64,000 nucleotides of DNA, taken from positions 1-64,000 of the forward strand of contig JACMOV010000150.1 of assembly GCA_014377845.1 (NCBI GenBank), written 5' to 3'. Below the pieces are notes generated by a model, which made no database searches, was not told where the DNA came from, and saw nothing but the letters and a program-made list of their open reading frames with translations. Positions 44,594-55,049 of this stretch are shown in pieces. The translations under genes and the position numbers were made by a program. Positions within the stretch are counted from its first letter, which is position 1. Every line of letters begins with the position of its first letter. Source of the stretch: Herminiimonas sp. (GTDB taxonomy: Bacteria; Pseudomonadota; Gammaproteobacteria; Burkholderiales; Burkholderiaceae_D).

Positions 44594-44618
44594 GAAGTCG
44601 CCCGAATTCGCTAGTGTG

Positions 44619-45774
<1,156 letters not shown>

Positions 45775-45819
45775 CGATCGAAGGCTTGCGCCTTGCCTCT
45801 GTTGCCGTGCGCGTCGAGC

Positions 45820-46101
45820 TCAGGCAGTTGCTTCTGAAACGGGTGCTGCTGGAACCACCGTCACGAACTGACGTTGTGCCGCGCCCTTGACCAGGAACTG
45901 TACCTTGCCCTGGACCAGCGCAAACAACGTGTGATCCTTGCCCATGCCGACGTTTTCGCCGGGATGGGTCTTGGTGCCGCGTTGACGGATGATGATGCCG
46001 CCAGCATTGATCGCCTGGCCGCCATACACCTTCACGCCAAGTCGCTTTGACTCGGAATCGCGACCATTTCGCGTCGTGCCGCCGCCTTTTTTGTGTGCCA
46101 T
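45820..46101 (-). CDS. rpmA: 50S ribosomal protein L27
   Basis: A 93-residue ribosomal protein: [22 protein letters not shown] at the start, then [21 protein letters not shown], all standard for L27. The C-terminus has a slight Ala/Pro-rich extension. It follows rplU by 43 bp. Confidence 0.98.
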   Translation of the reverse strand: MAHKKGGGTTRNGRDSESKRLGVKVYGGQAINAGGIIIRQRGTKTHPGENVGMGKDHTLFALVQGKVQFLVKGAAQRQFVTVVPAAPVSEATA

Positions 46102-46144
46102 TTCAGACTCCTGGATAACTGGTTAATACAAACAGCGGCCCAAT

Positions 46145-46456
46145 CTAGCCGTTGATCGAGACGATTTGCAATTCGGTGAAGTTCTGGCGATGGCCCTGGT
46201 GTTTCTGGTAGTGCTTGCGGCGACGCATCTTGAAAATCTTGACCTTATCGTGGCGACCATGCGCCAGAACCGTAGCCAGTACCGTGGCACCTTCAACCAG
46301 TGGCGCACCAAAACGAATGGTGTCGCCCGCTCCGACTGCGAGCACTTGATCGATGGTGATTTCGGAACCAATGTCTGCCGGTATCTGTTCTACTTTAAAT
46401 TTTTCGCCAGCGACAACTTTATACTGCTTGCCACCGGTTTTTATGACCGCGTACAT
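46145..46456 (-). CDS. rplU: 50S ribosomal protein L21
   Basis: A 103-residue ribosomal protein that begins [20 protein letters not shown] and contains the L21 signature [19 protein letters not shown]. The ATG giving MYAVIKTGG is the family start; a longer frame would run into the promoter. First gene of the rplU-rpmA unit. Confidence 0.98.
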   Translation of the reverse strand: MYAVIKTGGKQYKVVAGEKFKVEQIPADIGSEITIDQVLAVGAGDTIRFGAPLVEGATVLATVLAHGRHDKVKIFKMRRRKHYQKHQGHRQNFTELQIVSING

Positions 46457-46568
46457 GAGAAACCTCATCAATAAATTAAGGGACTTTTTCTGTCGCGAGC
46501 CGACGCGAGGACACCGCTGAGTGCTGCCGGCGCGGTGAAAAATACGTGTCGATTCGGGAAAACCCCAA

Positions 46569-46597
46569 ATTATACATGCACTTAGGTCCCACGTCAA
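46569..46597 (-). promoter_or_regulatory. Sigma70 promoter of rplU-rpmA
   Basis: On the minus strand TTGACG (46597-46592) and TATAAT (46574-46569) are 17 bp apart, close to perfect consensus, as expected for a ribosomal protein operon. Confidence 0.88.
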
Positions 46598-46721
46598 AAT
46601 GCGATTGCGTTACCTCGGCAGGCAGCAGCCGCGTCGGCGACACGCTACGGGCGGCGCCGGGCACGGGCCTGGGGCCAGTCGTCGTATAATGCGGCCACTC
46701 CGCGACGTTTGGAGGACCTTC

Positions 46722-47711
46722 TTGTCTGTTGCAACCATGCCCCCTACCCAGAACAGCATTGCCCTGACCATCGCCGCAGACATGCGCGAAGTCGATGCAG
46801 TCATCCGACAGCAGTTGCAGTCCGAAGTGCCGCTGGTGAACCAGATCGCCGACTACATCATCAGCGCCGGTGGCAAGCGGATCCGTCCGGTCCTGGTCCT
46901 GCTGATGGCAAACGCCTGGGGCATTCGCGGCAGCCATCACCACCAGCTCGCGGCGGTCATCGAATTCATCCACACCGCTACCCTGCTGCACGATGATGTC
47001 GTCGACGAATCCTCGCTGCGGCGCGGCCGCGAAACGGCCAACGCCCTGTTCGGCAACGCCGCCTCGGTGCTGGTCGGCGATTTCGTCTACTCGCGCGCAT
47101 TCCAGATGATGGTGGCGATCGACGACATGCGCGTTATGCGCATCCTGGCCGACGCCACCAACGTGATTGCAGAAGGCGAAGTCCTGCAGCTTCTGAACAT
47201 GCACGATCCTGACGTCACCGAAGCCCGTTACCTGCAGGTGATTCGGTCGAAGACTGCAAAGCTCTTCGAAGCCGCCGCCGAGATCGGCGCCCTGATCGCT
47301 GGCGCGACTGATGCCGCCGTGGCCTCGGCCGCGGAATACGGACGCTCGATCGGCACCGCCTTCCAGCTGGTGGACGATGTGCTCGACTACTCCGGCAATG
47401 CTGCTGCAATCGGCAAGAACGTCGGCGATGATCTGCGCGAGGGCAAGCCGACCCTGCCACTGATCTATCTGATGGAGAATGGCACCGCGGCGCAGCGCAA
47501 CCTGGTTCGCGGCTGCATCGAAACCGGCGATGAACAGCATTTCGATGAAATATTGAGCTTGATCACCCGCTCAGGCGCGCTCGATTACACCAAGAATCGC
47601 GCTGAAGCTGCCGCCGCAGTTGCCCGGAAATCGCTGGCTGACGTGCCGGATGGACAGTTTAAAAATTCTTTGCTGGATTTATGTCGCTTCGCGGTCGATC
47701 GGGATCGCTAG
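46722..47711 (+). CDS. ispB: Polyprenyl (octaprenyl) diphosphate synthase
   Basis: A 329-residue trans-prenyltransferase that makes the side chain of ubiquinone. The two Asp-rich motifs are present: first LLHDDVVDESSLRRG and second FQLVDDVLDYSG, plus the GGKRIRPVLVLL and GDFVYSRAF blocks. A TTG start at 46722 has GGAGG at ideal spacing; the next in-frame ATG is at 46737. A TATAAT at 46685-46690 is a possible -10. It is divergent from rplU, a conserved pairing in proteobacteria. Octaprenyl rather than another chain length is inferred from the usual naming. Confidence 0.93.
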   Translation: MSVATMPPTQNSIALTIAADMREVDAVIRQQLQSEVPLVNQIADYIISAGGKRIRPVLVLLMANAWGIRGSHHHQLAAVIEFIHTATLLHDDVVDESSLRRGRETANALFGNAASVLVGDFVYSRAFQMMVAIDDMRVMRILADATNVIAEGEVLQLLNMHDPDVTEARYLQVIRSKTAKLFEAAAEIGALIAGATDAAVASAAEYGRSIGTAFQLVDDVLDYSGNAAAIGKNVGDDLREGKPTLPLIYLMENGTAAQRNLVRGCIETGDEQHFDEILSLITRSGALDYTKNRAEAAAAVARKSLADVPDGQFKNSLLDLCRFAVDRDR

Positions 47712-47759
47712 AGCGGTATCAATAATCGATTCGGGGCATTGTGCCATTGTGTCGGCATA

Positions 47760-47839
<80 letters not shown>

Positions 47840-47870
47840 GCGGCATGGTGGTCTCGTTGGGGGCAAAAAG

Positions 47871-47910
47871 AAATCGCGGCACACCTTGTCGGGCGGCCGC
47901 GATTTTTTTT
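47871..47910 (+). terminator. Intrinsic terminator after tRNA-Pro
   Basis: Ten-base arms AAATCGCGGC/GCCGCGATTT with a 15-base loop, followed by a run of T on the plus strand. It ends the tRNA (and possibly ispB) transcript. Confidence 0.85.
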
Positions 47911-47970
47911 AGAGGGAACGCAATCCGATGCATGCCGCGCGCGAACCGCGGCACTGTCGAGCGGCCAAAT

Positions 47971-48747
47971 CTAGTTCGGCACCGTGAAGAAAATCGACGG
48001 AATCGTGCCGTTTCTATCGATCCGGTAGCAATCCGACTTCGTCTTGGTTCCCGTGACACCCACCGTGGTGACCACTGAGTCGATGCAGAAGATAACTGAA
48101 GTATCTGTATCCGCACTGACTTTCCATGTTTGGGTCGAGGTGGCGACGACAAAGTTCTTGGCAGCCGAATCGTAAGTCGTGGAATTATAGAAATTGCCGG
48201 TATCCCCAGGTTTGCCAGCGGGCGGCAACGCGATCTGCGCTGACGCCACGACGTAGAAATTATTTTGACCCGGGAACGTCGTGCCGATCAATTTATACGG
48301 GGATATCTGGAAAAAATCCGTTTGCGACGATCGCGGGAGCGGCGTACCGTTTTTCGTCACGTCACGTGTAATTGCAACGGTCTTGACGGCAACACCTTCG
48401 AAGACAGTATCGGCACCCGGCGTGTAGTCAGCAACCACGCTGTAGTTATCGCCGTTTCGGGGATCAATGTTGTTCGGTTTGTCAAAGTGGTGCGGTGTCG
48501 AGTACAAGCTGGAAATTGCGGGCTCGATCGGCACTGTGGGGCCGCTCGAACCGGTTACTGGAATCGTTCCCGCGCCAGCGCCCGCGCCGGTACCGGCGCC
48601 GGCGCCGGTCGACCCGGATCCAGTGGTCGTACCGGATCCGCTTGACGGAGTTGCCGAGGTGGTGGTGGCGCCGCCGCCGCCGCCACCACCGCAACCGGCG
48701 AGTAACACGAGCATGGAGGCAGATATCGAGAGGAGTTTGCTGTTCAC
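47971..48747 (-). CDS. Putative secreted lipoprotein with low-complexity linker
   Basis: A 258-residue protein of unknown function. The GTG start gives a short lipoprotein signal (VNSKLLSISASMLVLLAGC) with lipid-modified C19, then a seven-glycine run and a Gly/Ser/Thr/Ala-rich linker to about residue 65. The remainder is a beta-rich domain (YSVVADYTPGADTVFEGVAV, FPGQNNFYVVASAQIAL, then FCIDSVVTTVGVTGTKTKSDCYRID) with two Cys that could form a disulfide. An upstream in-frame start would add 79 unrelated residues. It is divergent from prsT across a 572-bp gap. No family was recognised. Confidence 0.6.
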   Translation of the reverse strand: MNSKLLSISASMLVLLAGCGGGGGGGATTTSATPSSGSGTTTGSGSTGAGAGTGAGAGAGTIPVTGSSGPTVPIEPAISSLYSTPHHFDKPNNIDPRNGDNYSVVADYTPGADTVFEGVAVKTVAITRDVTKNGTPLPRSSQTDFFQISPYKLIGTTFPGQNNFYVVASAQIALPPAGKPGDTGNFYNSTTYDSAAKNFVVATSTQTWKVSADTDTSVIFCIDSVVTTVGVTGTKTKSDCYRIDRNGTIPSIFFTVPN

Positions 48748-48992
48748 TGTGAGGCCCTTTACTGGATTTTGCTGCGTCTTCAAACACGCCGTTTGCGCTG
48801 AAGTGCTATCGTTTTCTGAGCCGGGAGAGCGAAGGAGGGTCCAGTAATCACTTTGGACTTGCCGCTCGCCGCTCCGGTAGCCGCCGGAATTTTCACATAT
48901 GGGAGGCATAATTTGTTGCTGTAAATTAACAATTGGGTGCTGAAGCCGCCGACCGTCGAATGGATTATCTCTAGTAAACTTCACAACCTCTG

Positions 48993-49031
48993 TGCGGTCG
49001 GCAACTTAACAAATTGCAAAGACCGACCGCA
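48993..49031. promoter_or_regulatory. Inverted repeat in the prsT upstream region
   Basis: Nine-base arms TGCGGTCGG and CCGACCGCA are separated by 21 bases. It lies about 180 bp upstream of the candidate prsT sigma54 promoter and could be an activator site or a hairpin in the leader of the divergent lipoprotein gene. Confidence 0.35.
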
Positions 49032-49211
49032 TCGACAATTGCTCGGCTTAAAGTAAAACACCGCATCGTCAGAAAACGTCGGCGAAATTCAGTATCGTCG
49101 AAGCATCGAGGCCTACTCGAACATTGTTAGAAGCGAACTGTTTTTAAAAGAAACATGCTGTAATCGAGAGGCAGACAACCCGCTGCGACCTTGTATTCAG
49201 CGAAACATTGT

Positions 49212-49227
49212 TGGCCTAGAACTTGCC
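49212..49227 (+). promoter_or_regulatory. Candidate sigma54 promoter of prsT
   Basis: TGGCCT-N5-TTGCC keeps the invariant GG at -24 and GC at -12 with exact spacing. It is 93 bp before the prsT start. Unlike the two pepA promoters no IHF consensus was found nearby. Confidence 0.45.
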
Positions 49228-49319
49228 GTTTGTAGTACCCTCTAAGGACAAGAAATTGCCTGGCAGTCAACACCTTGCGGTACGCAAATTTCTGAACTGA
49301 ATTCGAATATGGACTGTGA

Positions 49320-52100
49320 ATGAACCGCGCAAGAGATTTAAAGAAAGCAATCCTGCTGAACACGGCATCCGGCATTTTTCTGACCTTGTTTTTAACGGGA
49401 TGCGGCAAGTCACAAGATACCGCGGCGCTCGTCGTGGAAGCCGCGCAATACCAGCAAAAGGGTGACAGCAAGGCTGCGATCATCCAGCTCAAGAACGCGC
49501 TGCAAAAAGATCCCGAAAACGGCGAGGCGCGATTTGCGCTGGGCGCTATCTACGCAGATGCAGGCGATGCTCTCGCAGCTGAAAAGGAGCTGCAAAAAGC
49601 GGCCTCGCTTGGCGTCAAGAGTGATCGCGTCACACCGGTGCTGAGCAAAGTGCTGATGGCGCTCGGAAAATATCAGAAGGTCCTTGAACTAACCGCGCCG
49701 ACAGCAGGTGTGACCGAGACAGCGGCGACCCTGGCGCTGCGCGGTGATGCGTTGCTTGCGATCGGCAAACGCGAGGAGGCAAAGGACGCCTTCCAGAAAG
49801 CGCTGGACCGGCAGCCGGATTCCAGCGCGGCGCTTGTCGGGCTGGCAAAGGTTGCCGCAGTCGGTAACGACATGCAAGGCGCGACGCGGTTCATCGACCT
49901 CGCCTTGCAGAAGAACACTGCCGATGGCGACGCCTGGATGTTCAAGGGCGATCTGATGCGCGCGAACGGGCGCCCGGACGAAGCCATCAAGGCATTCGAC
50001 GAGGCCATCAAGCTGCAACCGGCGAACATCACGCCCCAGATCGCACGGGCAACGCTAAACATCACGTCAGGCAAATACGCGGAAGCAAAAACCGACATCG
50101 ACGCAGCACGCAAGAAAAAACCGGCCAGTCTGCTGATTTTCTACACGCAGGCACTGCTCGACTTCAACCAGGGCAAGAACGCGGAAGCGCTGGCGGGGCT
50201 GCAGCAGGTACTGAAATCTGCCCCAGAACACATGCCGAGCCTGCTTCTGGCAGGCGCGGTGCAATACGCACTCGGCTCGACCGAACAGGCCGAGCAGAAT
50301 CTGAAAAAATACCTCGCCGCGAACCCGGAAAATCTGTACGCCCGCAAGCTTTTGGCATCGACGCTTTTGAAAAACGGCAATCTCGACCGCGCCTCCACCG
50401 TGATTTCGGATGCACTGAAAGAAGCGCCCCAGGATCCGCAACTCTTCATGATCGCGGGCGAATCGGCGCTTCAGAACCGGGACTACGCACGCGCCACGGA
50501 ATACTTCGAAAAGGCAGGTGCGATCGCGCCGAAAATGGCCATCGTGCATACTGCCCTCGGCATGAGCAAGCTCGGTCAGGGCGAGGACGCGAAGGCCGTA
50601 TCGGAACTCGAACTTGCAGCCGGACTCGATGAGAAGTCGGCCAAGGCGGGCTCGTTGCTGGTGATGACCCAACTGCGCCTCAAGCAGTACGACAAGGCGT
50701 TGGAATCGGTCCTGGCGCTTGAAAAGAAGCAGCCCAACGATCCGATGGTGCAAAACCTGAAGGGCGGTGTCTACCTCGGCCTCAAGAATCTGCCGATGGC
50801 CCGCAGCAGCTTTGAAAAAGCCGTGACGATGACGCCGACTTATTTCCCCGCAATCGAAAATCTTGCGCGTCTCGATCTGCTGGACCGCCATCCTGAGGCA
50901 GCCAAGAAGCGCTTCGAGACTTTGCTGGCAATCGACAAGAAAAACGTCGCCGCGATGACCGCTCTGGCTGAACTGGCGCAGGCAAGCGGACAGACCGTGG
51001 AAGCGACGACCTGGTTCGAAAAGGCGGCAGCAGAGAGTCCGGCGGCGTTGCCGCCTTCGCTCCGGCTTGGTACACACTATCTCAAGATCGGCGCCAAGGA
51101 AAAGGCACTCGCGCTGGCGCAAAAACTTTACGCTAGCAACGATATCAACCCGGCCGTGCTGGATTTGCTCGGCCAGAGCCAAGCGGTCAGCAACGACATG
51201 CCAGGCGCACTGGCGACGTTCAAGCGACTGGCTTCATCTGCGCCGAAATCTCCGGCGGCGCAATTGCGCATCGCATCGATTCACGCAAGCACCCAGAATT
51301 GGCCCGAGGCCATCGCCGCGCTCAATAATGCGCTCAAGCTCCAGCCCGACAATCTCGAGGCGCAAGCTGCGCTCGTCAGCGTCTACGAAACCCAGGGCGA
51401 TTTCGACGCCGCATTGAAAGTGGCGCGTCAAGTACAGAAACAACGGCCGAAACAGGCGTTCGGCTACGTGCTGGAAGGCGACATCATGATGGCGCAAAAG
51501 AAGCCTGCGCTGGCGCAAAAACCATACGAACAGGCGCTCGCTACCGGTAACGTCAACTCGGTCATGAGCAAGCTGCATACCGCCATGCTGGCAAGCGGCA
51601 AGGCAAAGGAAGCCGACGCACGGATCGCGAAGTATCTGCTAGACACGCCTGCGGACATGCAGACGCGGGTCTACTTTGCAAGCAGCCTGTCCGCGCGGCA
51701 CGATGACAAGGCGGCCATCGAACAATACGAGATCGTTGCGAAAGCAACACCGCAAAACCCGGCTGTTCTCAACAACCTGGCATACGCATATCAGCAGGAA
51801 AAAGATCCGCGGGCGCTCGATACCGCTGAGCGCGCGTTGAAGCTGGCGCCAACGAACCCGGTGATCATGGATACTCTTGGCTGGATCCTGGTGGAGAGAG
51901 GAAACGACGCCCGTGGCCTGGGTTTGCTGCAAAAAGCGAGCTCCCTGACGCCGGGAGCAAATGATCTGCATCTCCATCTCGCAATCGCCTTGATGAAGGC
52001 AGGCGACAAGGTGAATGCGCGCAAGGAGCTGGAGCAACTCGCGGATTCAAAAACGTATTCGAAGGCCGATGAAGCCCGACGCCTGCTAAAAGAACTTTGA
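49320..52100 (+). CDS. prsT: PEP-CTERM system TPR-repeat lipoprotein PrsT
   Basis: A 926-residue lipoprotein made almost entirely of tetratricopeptide repeats. The signal sequence ILLNTASGIFLTLFLTGC carries a lipobox with C28, so the protein should be anchored in the periplasm. More than fifteen TPR-like helix pairs follow (for example GKREEAKDAFQKALDRQPDSSAALVGLAKVA). The layout and length match PrsT, the TPR protein found in exosortase/PEP-CTERM exopolysaccharide loci. It is thought to act as a scaffold in export or assembly, but the mechanism is not established. No exosortase gene is in the window. It heads a plus-strand series with the acyltransferase, E1-like and nitroreductase genes. 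Confidence 0.88.
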   Translation: MNRARDLKKAILLNTASGIFLTLFLTGCGKSQDTAALVVEAAQYQQKGDSKAAIIQLKNALQKDPENGEARFALGAIYADAGDALAAEKELQKAASLGVKSDRVTPVLSKVLMALGKYQKVLELTAPTAGVTETAATLALRGDALLAIGKREEAKDAFQKALDRQPDSSAALVGLAKVAAVGNDMQGATRFIDLALQKNTADGDAWMFKGDLMRANGRPDEAIKAFDEAIKLQPANITPQIARATLNITSGKYAEAKTDIDAARKKKPASLLIFYTQALLDFNQGKNAEALAGLQQVLKSAPEHMPSLLLAGAVQYALGSTEQAEQNLKKYLAANPENLYARKLLASTLLKNGNLDRASTVISDALKEAPQDPQLFMIAGESALQNRDYARATEYFEKAGAIAPKMAIVHTALGMSKLGQGEDAKAVSELELAAGLDEKSAKAGSLLVMTQLRLKQYDKALESVLALEKKQPNDPMVQNLKGGVYLGLKNLPMARSSFEKAVTMTPTYFPAIENLARLDLLDRHPEAAKKRFETLLAIDKKNVAAMTALAELAQASGQTVEATTWFEKAAAESPAALPPSLRLGTHYLKIGAKEKALALAQKLYASNDINPAVLDLLGQSQAVSNDMPGALATFKRLASSAPKSPAAQLRIASIHASTQNWPEAIAALNNALKLQPDNLEAQAALVSVYETQGDFDAALKVARQVQKQRPKQAFGYVLEGDIMMAQKKPALAQKPYEQALATGNVNSVMSKLHTAMLASGKAKEADARIAKYLLDTPADMQTRVYFASSLSARHDDKAAIEQYEIVAKATPQNPAVLNNLAYAYQQEKDPRALDTAERALKLAPTNPVIMDTLGWILVERGNDARGLGLLQKASSLTPGANDLHLHLAIALMKAGDKVNARKELEQLADSKTYSKADEARRLLKEL

Positions 52101-52199
52101 GCGTCGAGACGATCCACGAAGTGACAGGGCCAAAGATCCATCCCGATCCCCAAGCCAAGTCTTTTTTTATCGAGTTTTCTGCATGAGATATCTTTCATC

Positions 52200-52955
52200 A
52201 TGAGTCCCGCGATCTTCCGGGATGAATCGACCATCGTGTCGTTCCAGTCGCCGAACCGCGCTCGCGACCCCGCCGTTCTGATTCCACAGGAAGCAGACGA
52301 TGCGGATTCGCCGTTCGATCTGCAGGAATTCAATATTCGGATGGCGAATTCGCAGGGAAGGCGCGAGGCAGCAACGATGCTGCTCAAGAAGATGTATTCC
52401 TGGCGCGGCTACTCGGTTGAATCACCGCCCGCAGCTCAGCCGAATGCAATCACCTTGACGGCCGATACTGCAGGAAAAACCGTCGGCACGATGACGCTGT
52501 GTTTCGACGGTGAAGACGGGTTGCCAGCCGACGCGACATTCAAACCCGAGCTCGATTCGTTGCGCGCGCAATCGCGACGACTGTGCGAGCCGTCGCGCCT
52601 GGCAATCGACAAGGACACGCCGAAGCGTGTGTTTGCGGCACTGATGCACATCTCCTATATTTATTCGCACAAGATGCATCTTTATACGGATTACGTCATC
52701 GAGGTAAATCCGCGCCATGCCGTCTTCTACAAACGCATGCTTGGATTCGAAGATTTTGGCCCAGAGCGTCTATGCGCCCGGGTCGACGCGCCAGCAGTGC
52801 TGCTGCGCCTGGAATGCCAACACATGGCCGACCAGATCAACAAATTTGGCGGCCTGTTTGAAAATGCCAGCAAGGAACGATCGTTCTATCCTTTCTTCTT
52901 CTCCAGTCGCGATGAGATCGGTATCCACCACCGGCTCAAGACCGGCCAGCGCTGA
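52200..52955 (+). CDS. PEP-CTERM-associated FeeM-like N-acyl amino acid synthase/acyltransferase
   Basis: A 251-residue GNAT-fold protein similar to FeeM-type N-acyl amino acid synthases and to PEP-CTERM/exosortase-associated acyltransferases. Family-like segments are ADTAGKTVGTMTLCFDGEDGLPAD, SRRLCEPSRLAIDK, LMHISYIYSHKMHLYTDYVIEVNPRHAVFYKRMLGF, and the C-terminal RSFYPFFFSSRDE. Such enzymes move a long-chain acyl group from acyl-carrier protein to an amino-acid amine. A link between N-acyl amino acid synthases and PEP-CTERM loci has been reported. The substrate here is unknown. It follows prsT by about 100 bp and precedes the E1-like gene. Confidence 0.78.
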   Translation: MSPAIFRDESTIVSFQSPNRARDPAVLIPQEADDADSPFDLQEFNIRMANSQGRREAATMLLKKMYSWRGYSVESPPAAQPNAITLTADTAGKTVGTMTLCFDGEDGLPADATFKPELDSLRAQSRRLCEPSRLAIDKDTPKRVFAALMHISYIYSHKMHLYTDYVIEVNPRHAVFYKRMLGFEDFGPERLCARVDAPAVLLRLECQHMADQINKFGGLFENASKERSFYPFFFSSRDEIGIHHRLKTGQR

Positions 52956-53038
52956 GCAGGGACGATCGTGATGCCAGCCGTTCAGTTGCTGTCTCTTGCT
53001 GACTTGCGTATTGTCTTACTGTTTCTTCCGCTAAACCA

Positions 53039-53899
53039 ATGAGCGCGTCATATTCCTACGATGACGCGTTCTCGCGCAACATAGGCTGGGTGACTCGTGC
53101 CGAACAGGCGGCACTGCGCAACAAGCGCGTCGCCATCGCAGGCATGGGTGGCGTCGGCGGCGTGCACCTGTTGACGCTGGTTCGTCTTGGCATTGGCGCA
53201 TTCCACATTGCCGATTTCGATACCTTCGATGTCGCGAACTTCAACCGGCAGGTCGGTGCGTCGATGTCCACTATCGGCAAGCCAAAAGCCGAAGTCCTGG
53301 CCGCGATGGCGCGCGACATCAATCCCGACGTCGATATCCGTATCTTTCCCGACGGACTGACGTCTGGAAATCTCGAGAGTTTCTTCCAGGACGTCGATCT
53401 GTATGTGGACGGCCTTGATTTTTTCGCGTTTTCGGCGCGCCGGGACGCCTTCGCCGCCTGCGCGCAAAAATCGATCCCGGCGATCACGGCGGCGCCGCTC
53501 GGCATGGGCGCAGCGCTCCTGAATTTCCTCCCTGGCAAGATGACGTTCGAAGAATATTTCCAGTGGGGCGATTTGCCGGACAATGAAAAAGCGTTGCGCT
53601 TCCTGCTCGGGCTGGCGCCGCGCGGATTGCATTTCGGCTACCTCGCTGATCCCTCGTCAGTCAGCCTTGCCGAACGCCGTGGGCCGTCGAGCATCATCGG
53701 CTGCCAGTTGTGCGCCGGCGTGGCCGCAGGCGAAGCGCTGAAGATCCTGCTTGGGCGCGGCAAGGTACTGTCGGCGCCGCACGGCCTGCAATTCGATGCA
53801 TATCGCAACCGCTTCGTGCATACGTGGAGGCCCGGCGGGAACCGGCATTTTCTGCAGCGTCTTGCGCTGAAAATCGCCAGGCGCCGTCTACCGCCCTGA
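53039..53899 (+). CDS. ThiF/E1-like adenylyltransferase
   Basis: A 286-residue E1-superfamily protein. The nucleotide-binding motif is GMGGVGG (residues 35-41). The Arg-finger region is DFDTFDVANFNRQ (D59 to Q71), with the conserved Asp, Asn and Arg. E1/ThiF/MoeB enzymes adenylate the C-terminus of a carrier protein or a small carboxylate. Only one CxxC (GCQLCAG) is seen, where MoeB and ThiF usually have a two-CxxC zinc site, and no obvious ubiquitin-like partner is encoded next to it. The cassette position between an acyltransferase and a nitroreductase suggests activation of a small molecule or peptide. Family is firm, reaction unknown. Confidence 0.82.
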   Translation: MSASYSYDDAFSRNIGWVTRAEQAALRNKRVAIAGMGGVGGVHLLTLVRLGIGAFHIADFDTFDVANFNRQVGASMSTIGKPKAEVLAAMARDINPDVDIRIFPDGLTSGNLESFFQDVDLYVDGLDFFAFSARRDAFAACAQKSIPAITAAPLGMGAALLNFLPGKMTFEEYFQWGDLPDNEKALRFLLGLAPRGLHFGYLADPSSVSLAERRGPSSIIGCQLCAGVAAGEALKILLGRGKVLSAPHGLQFDAYRNRFVHTWRPGGNRHFLQRLALKIARRRLPP

Positions 53900-53909
53900 T
53901 GGGATCGCG

Positions 53910-54986
53910 ATGACAACACCTGATATCCTGCATCAGATACTGGACGCTGCGCGCTGGGCGCCCAGTGGCGACAACACTCAGCCATGGCGCTTTGAGATCG
54001 TCGATTCGCAGCATGTCGTCGTGCATGGCAGCGATACCCGAGCCCACTGTGTATACGACCTCGATGGACATCCGAGTCAGATTGCGCTGGGAGCGCTGCT
54101 CGAAACACTCAGCATCGCCGCCACCGCATTCGGATTGACGGCTCACGTGACACGCCGGATTGGTACGCCCGACACTGCCCCTACCTTCGACGTGCAATTC
54201 TCGCAGTCGGCGGACGTGCACCCGGACCCATTGATTCCCTATATCCAGAGGCGAAGCGTGCAACGCCGTCCGATGCCCACACGGGCCCTGACGGCATCCG
54301 AAAAAACGGCCCTGGAGGCAGCGGTCGGCAGTGGCTATCGCATCCTGTGGCTCGAAGGGGCACGCAATCGTTTTCGGGCGGCGCGCCTGTTGTTCCGGAA
54401 TGCGAAATTGCGCCTGACGCTGCCCGAGGCGTACCGGACCCATGTCGCAGTGATCCAGTGGCACGCCAGGTTCAGCGAGGATCGAGTTCCGGACCAGGCC
54501 CTAGGCGTCGATCCGATGACCACCCGGCTGATGCAATGGATCATGCAGAGCTGGTCTCGCGTGGATTTTTTCAATCGCTATCTGGCGGGAACGGTTGTAC
54601 CGCGTGTACAGATGGATTTCATACCTGCTCTTGCCTGCGCTGCACACTTCGTCATCCTGGCCGACCACCCGCCGTGCACGATCGACGACTATGTCGCCGG
54701 CGGACGGGCGACCCAGCGTTTCTGGCTGACCGCGGCCAGCCTGGAATTACAATTGCAGCCGGAATTGACTCCACTGATTTTTTCACGGTACGTCCGTATG
54801 AAGACATCGTATTCCTCGCTGCCCGACATGATCGCCAAAGGCCCGGAAGTAGCGCGGCAGCTCGAAGCCGTGATCGGCGCGCCTGCGGCCCACGCGAGCG
54901 TCTTCATGGGTCGAATCGGCGCAGGACCGGCTGCTGCGGCAAGGTCGTTGCGACGCCCCTTGTACGAACTGACGACGGTTGACTGA
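53910..54986 (+). CDS. Nitroreductase-fold protein
   Basis: A 358-residue protein with the flavin-dependent nitroreductase signature at the start (ILDAARWAPSGDNTQPWRFEIV) and the corresponding C-terminal part (RFWLTAASLELQLQPELTPL). The middle is longer than in simple nitroreductases. Members next to E1-like genes include dehydrogenases that oxidise azolines in peptide natural products, and others are of unknown role. FMN binding is expected. The gene starts 10 bases after the E1-like stop, so co-translation is likely. Exact substrate not predictable. Confidence 0.75.
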   Translation: MTTPDILHQILDAARWAPSGDNTQPWRFEIVDSQHVVVHGSDTRAHCVYDLDGHPSQIALGALLETLSIAATAFGLTAHVTRRIGTPDTAPTFDVQFSQSADVHPDPLIPYIQRRSVQRRPMPTRALTASEKTALEAAVGSGYRILWLEGARNRFRAARLLFRNAKLRLTLPEAYRTHVAVIQWHARFSEDRVPDQALGVDPMTTRLMQWIMQSWSRVDFFNRYLAGTVVPRVQMDFIPALACAAHFVILADHPPCTIDDYVAGGRATQRFWLTAASLELQLQPELTPLIFSRYVRMKTSYSSLPDMIAKGPEVARQLEAVIGAPAAHASVFMGRIGAGPAAAARSLRRPLYELTTVD

Positions 54987-55049
54987 GTCAAGCACCGCAT
55001 CAACAGCGCACTTTACCCAACCCATCAGGATTTTTACGAGGAAGCTGCC

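Larger units (their letters stand above)
48748..49319. other. Regulatory gap between the lipoprotein gene and prsT
   Basis: 572 bp, more AT-rich than the surrounding genes and without a credible gene. It contains an inverted repeat at 48993-49031 and a sigma54-like promoter at 49212-49227 (separate entries). It serves two divergent transcripts. Confidence 0.5.

Noticed and set aside
48748..49319. Small gene in the prsT upstream gap
   Set aside because: The longest frame (about 121 codons on the minus strand) lies across the candidate promoter and the prsT start and has no motif or ribosome site.
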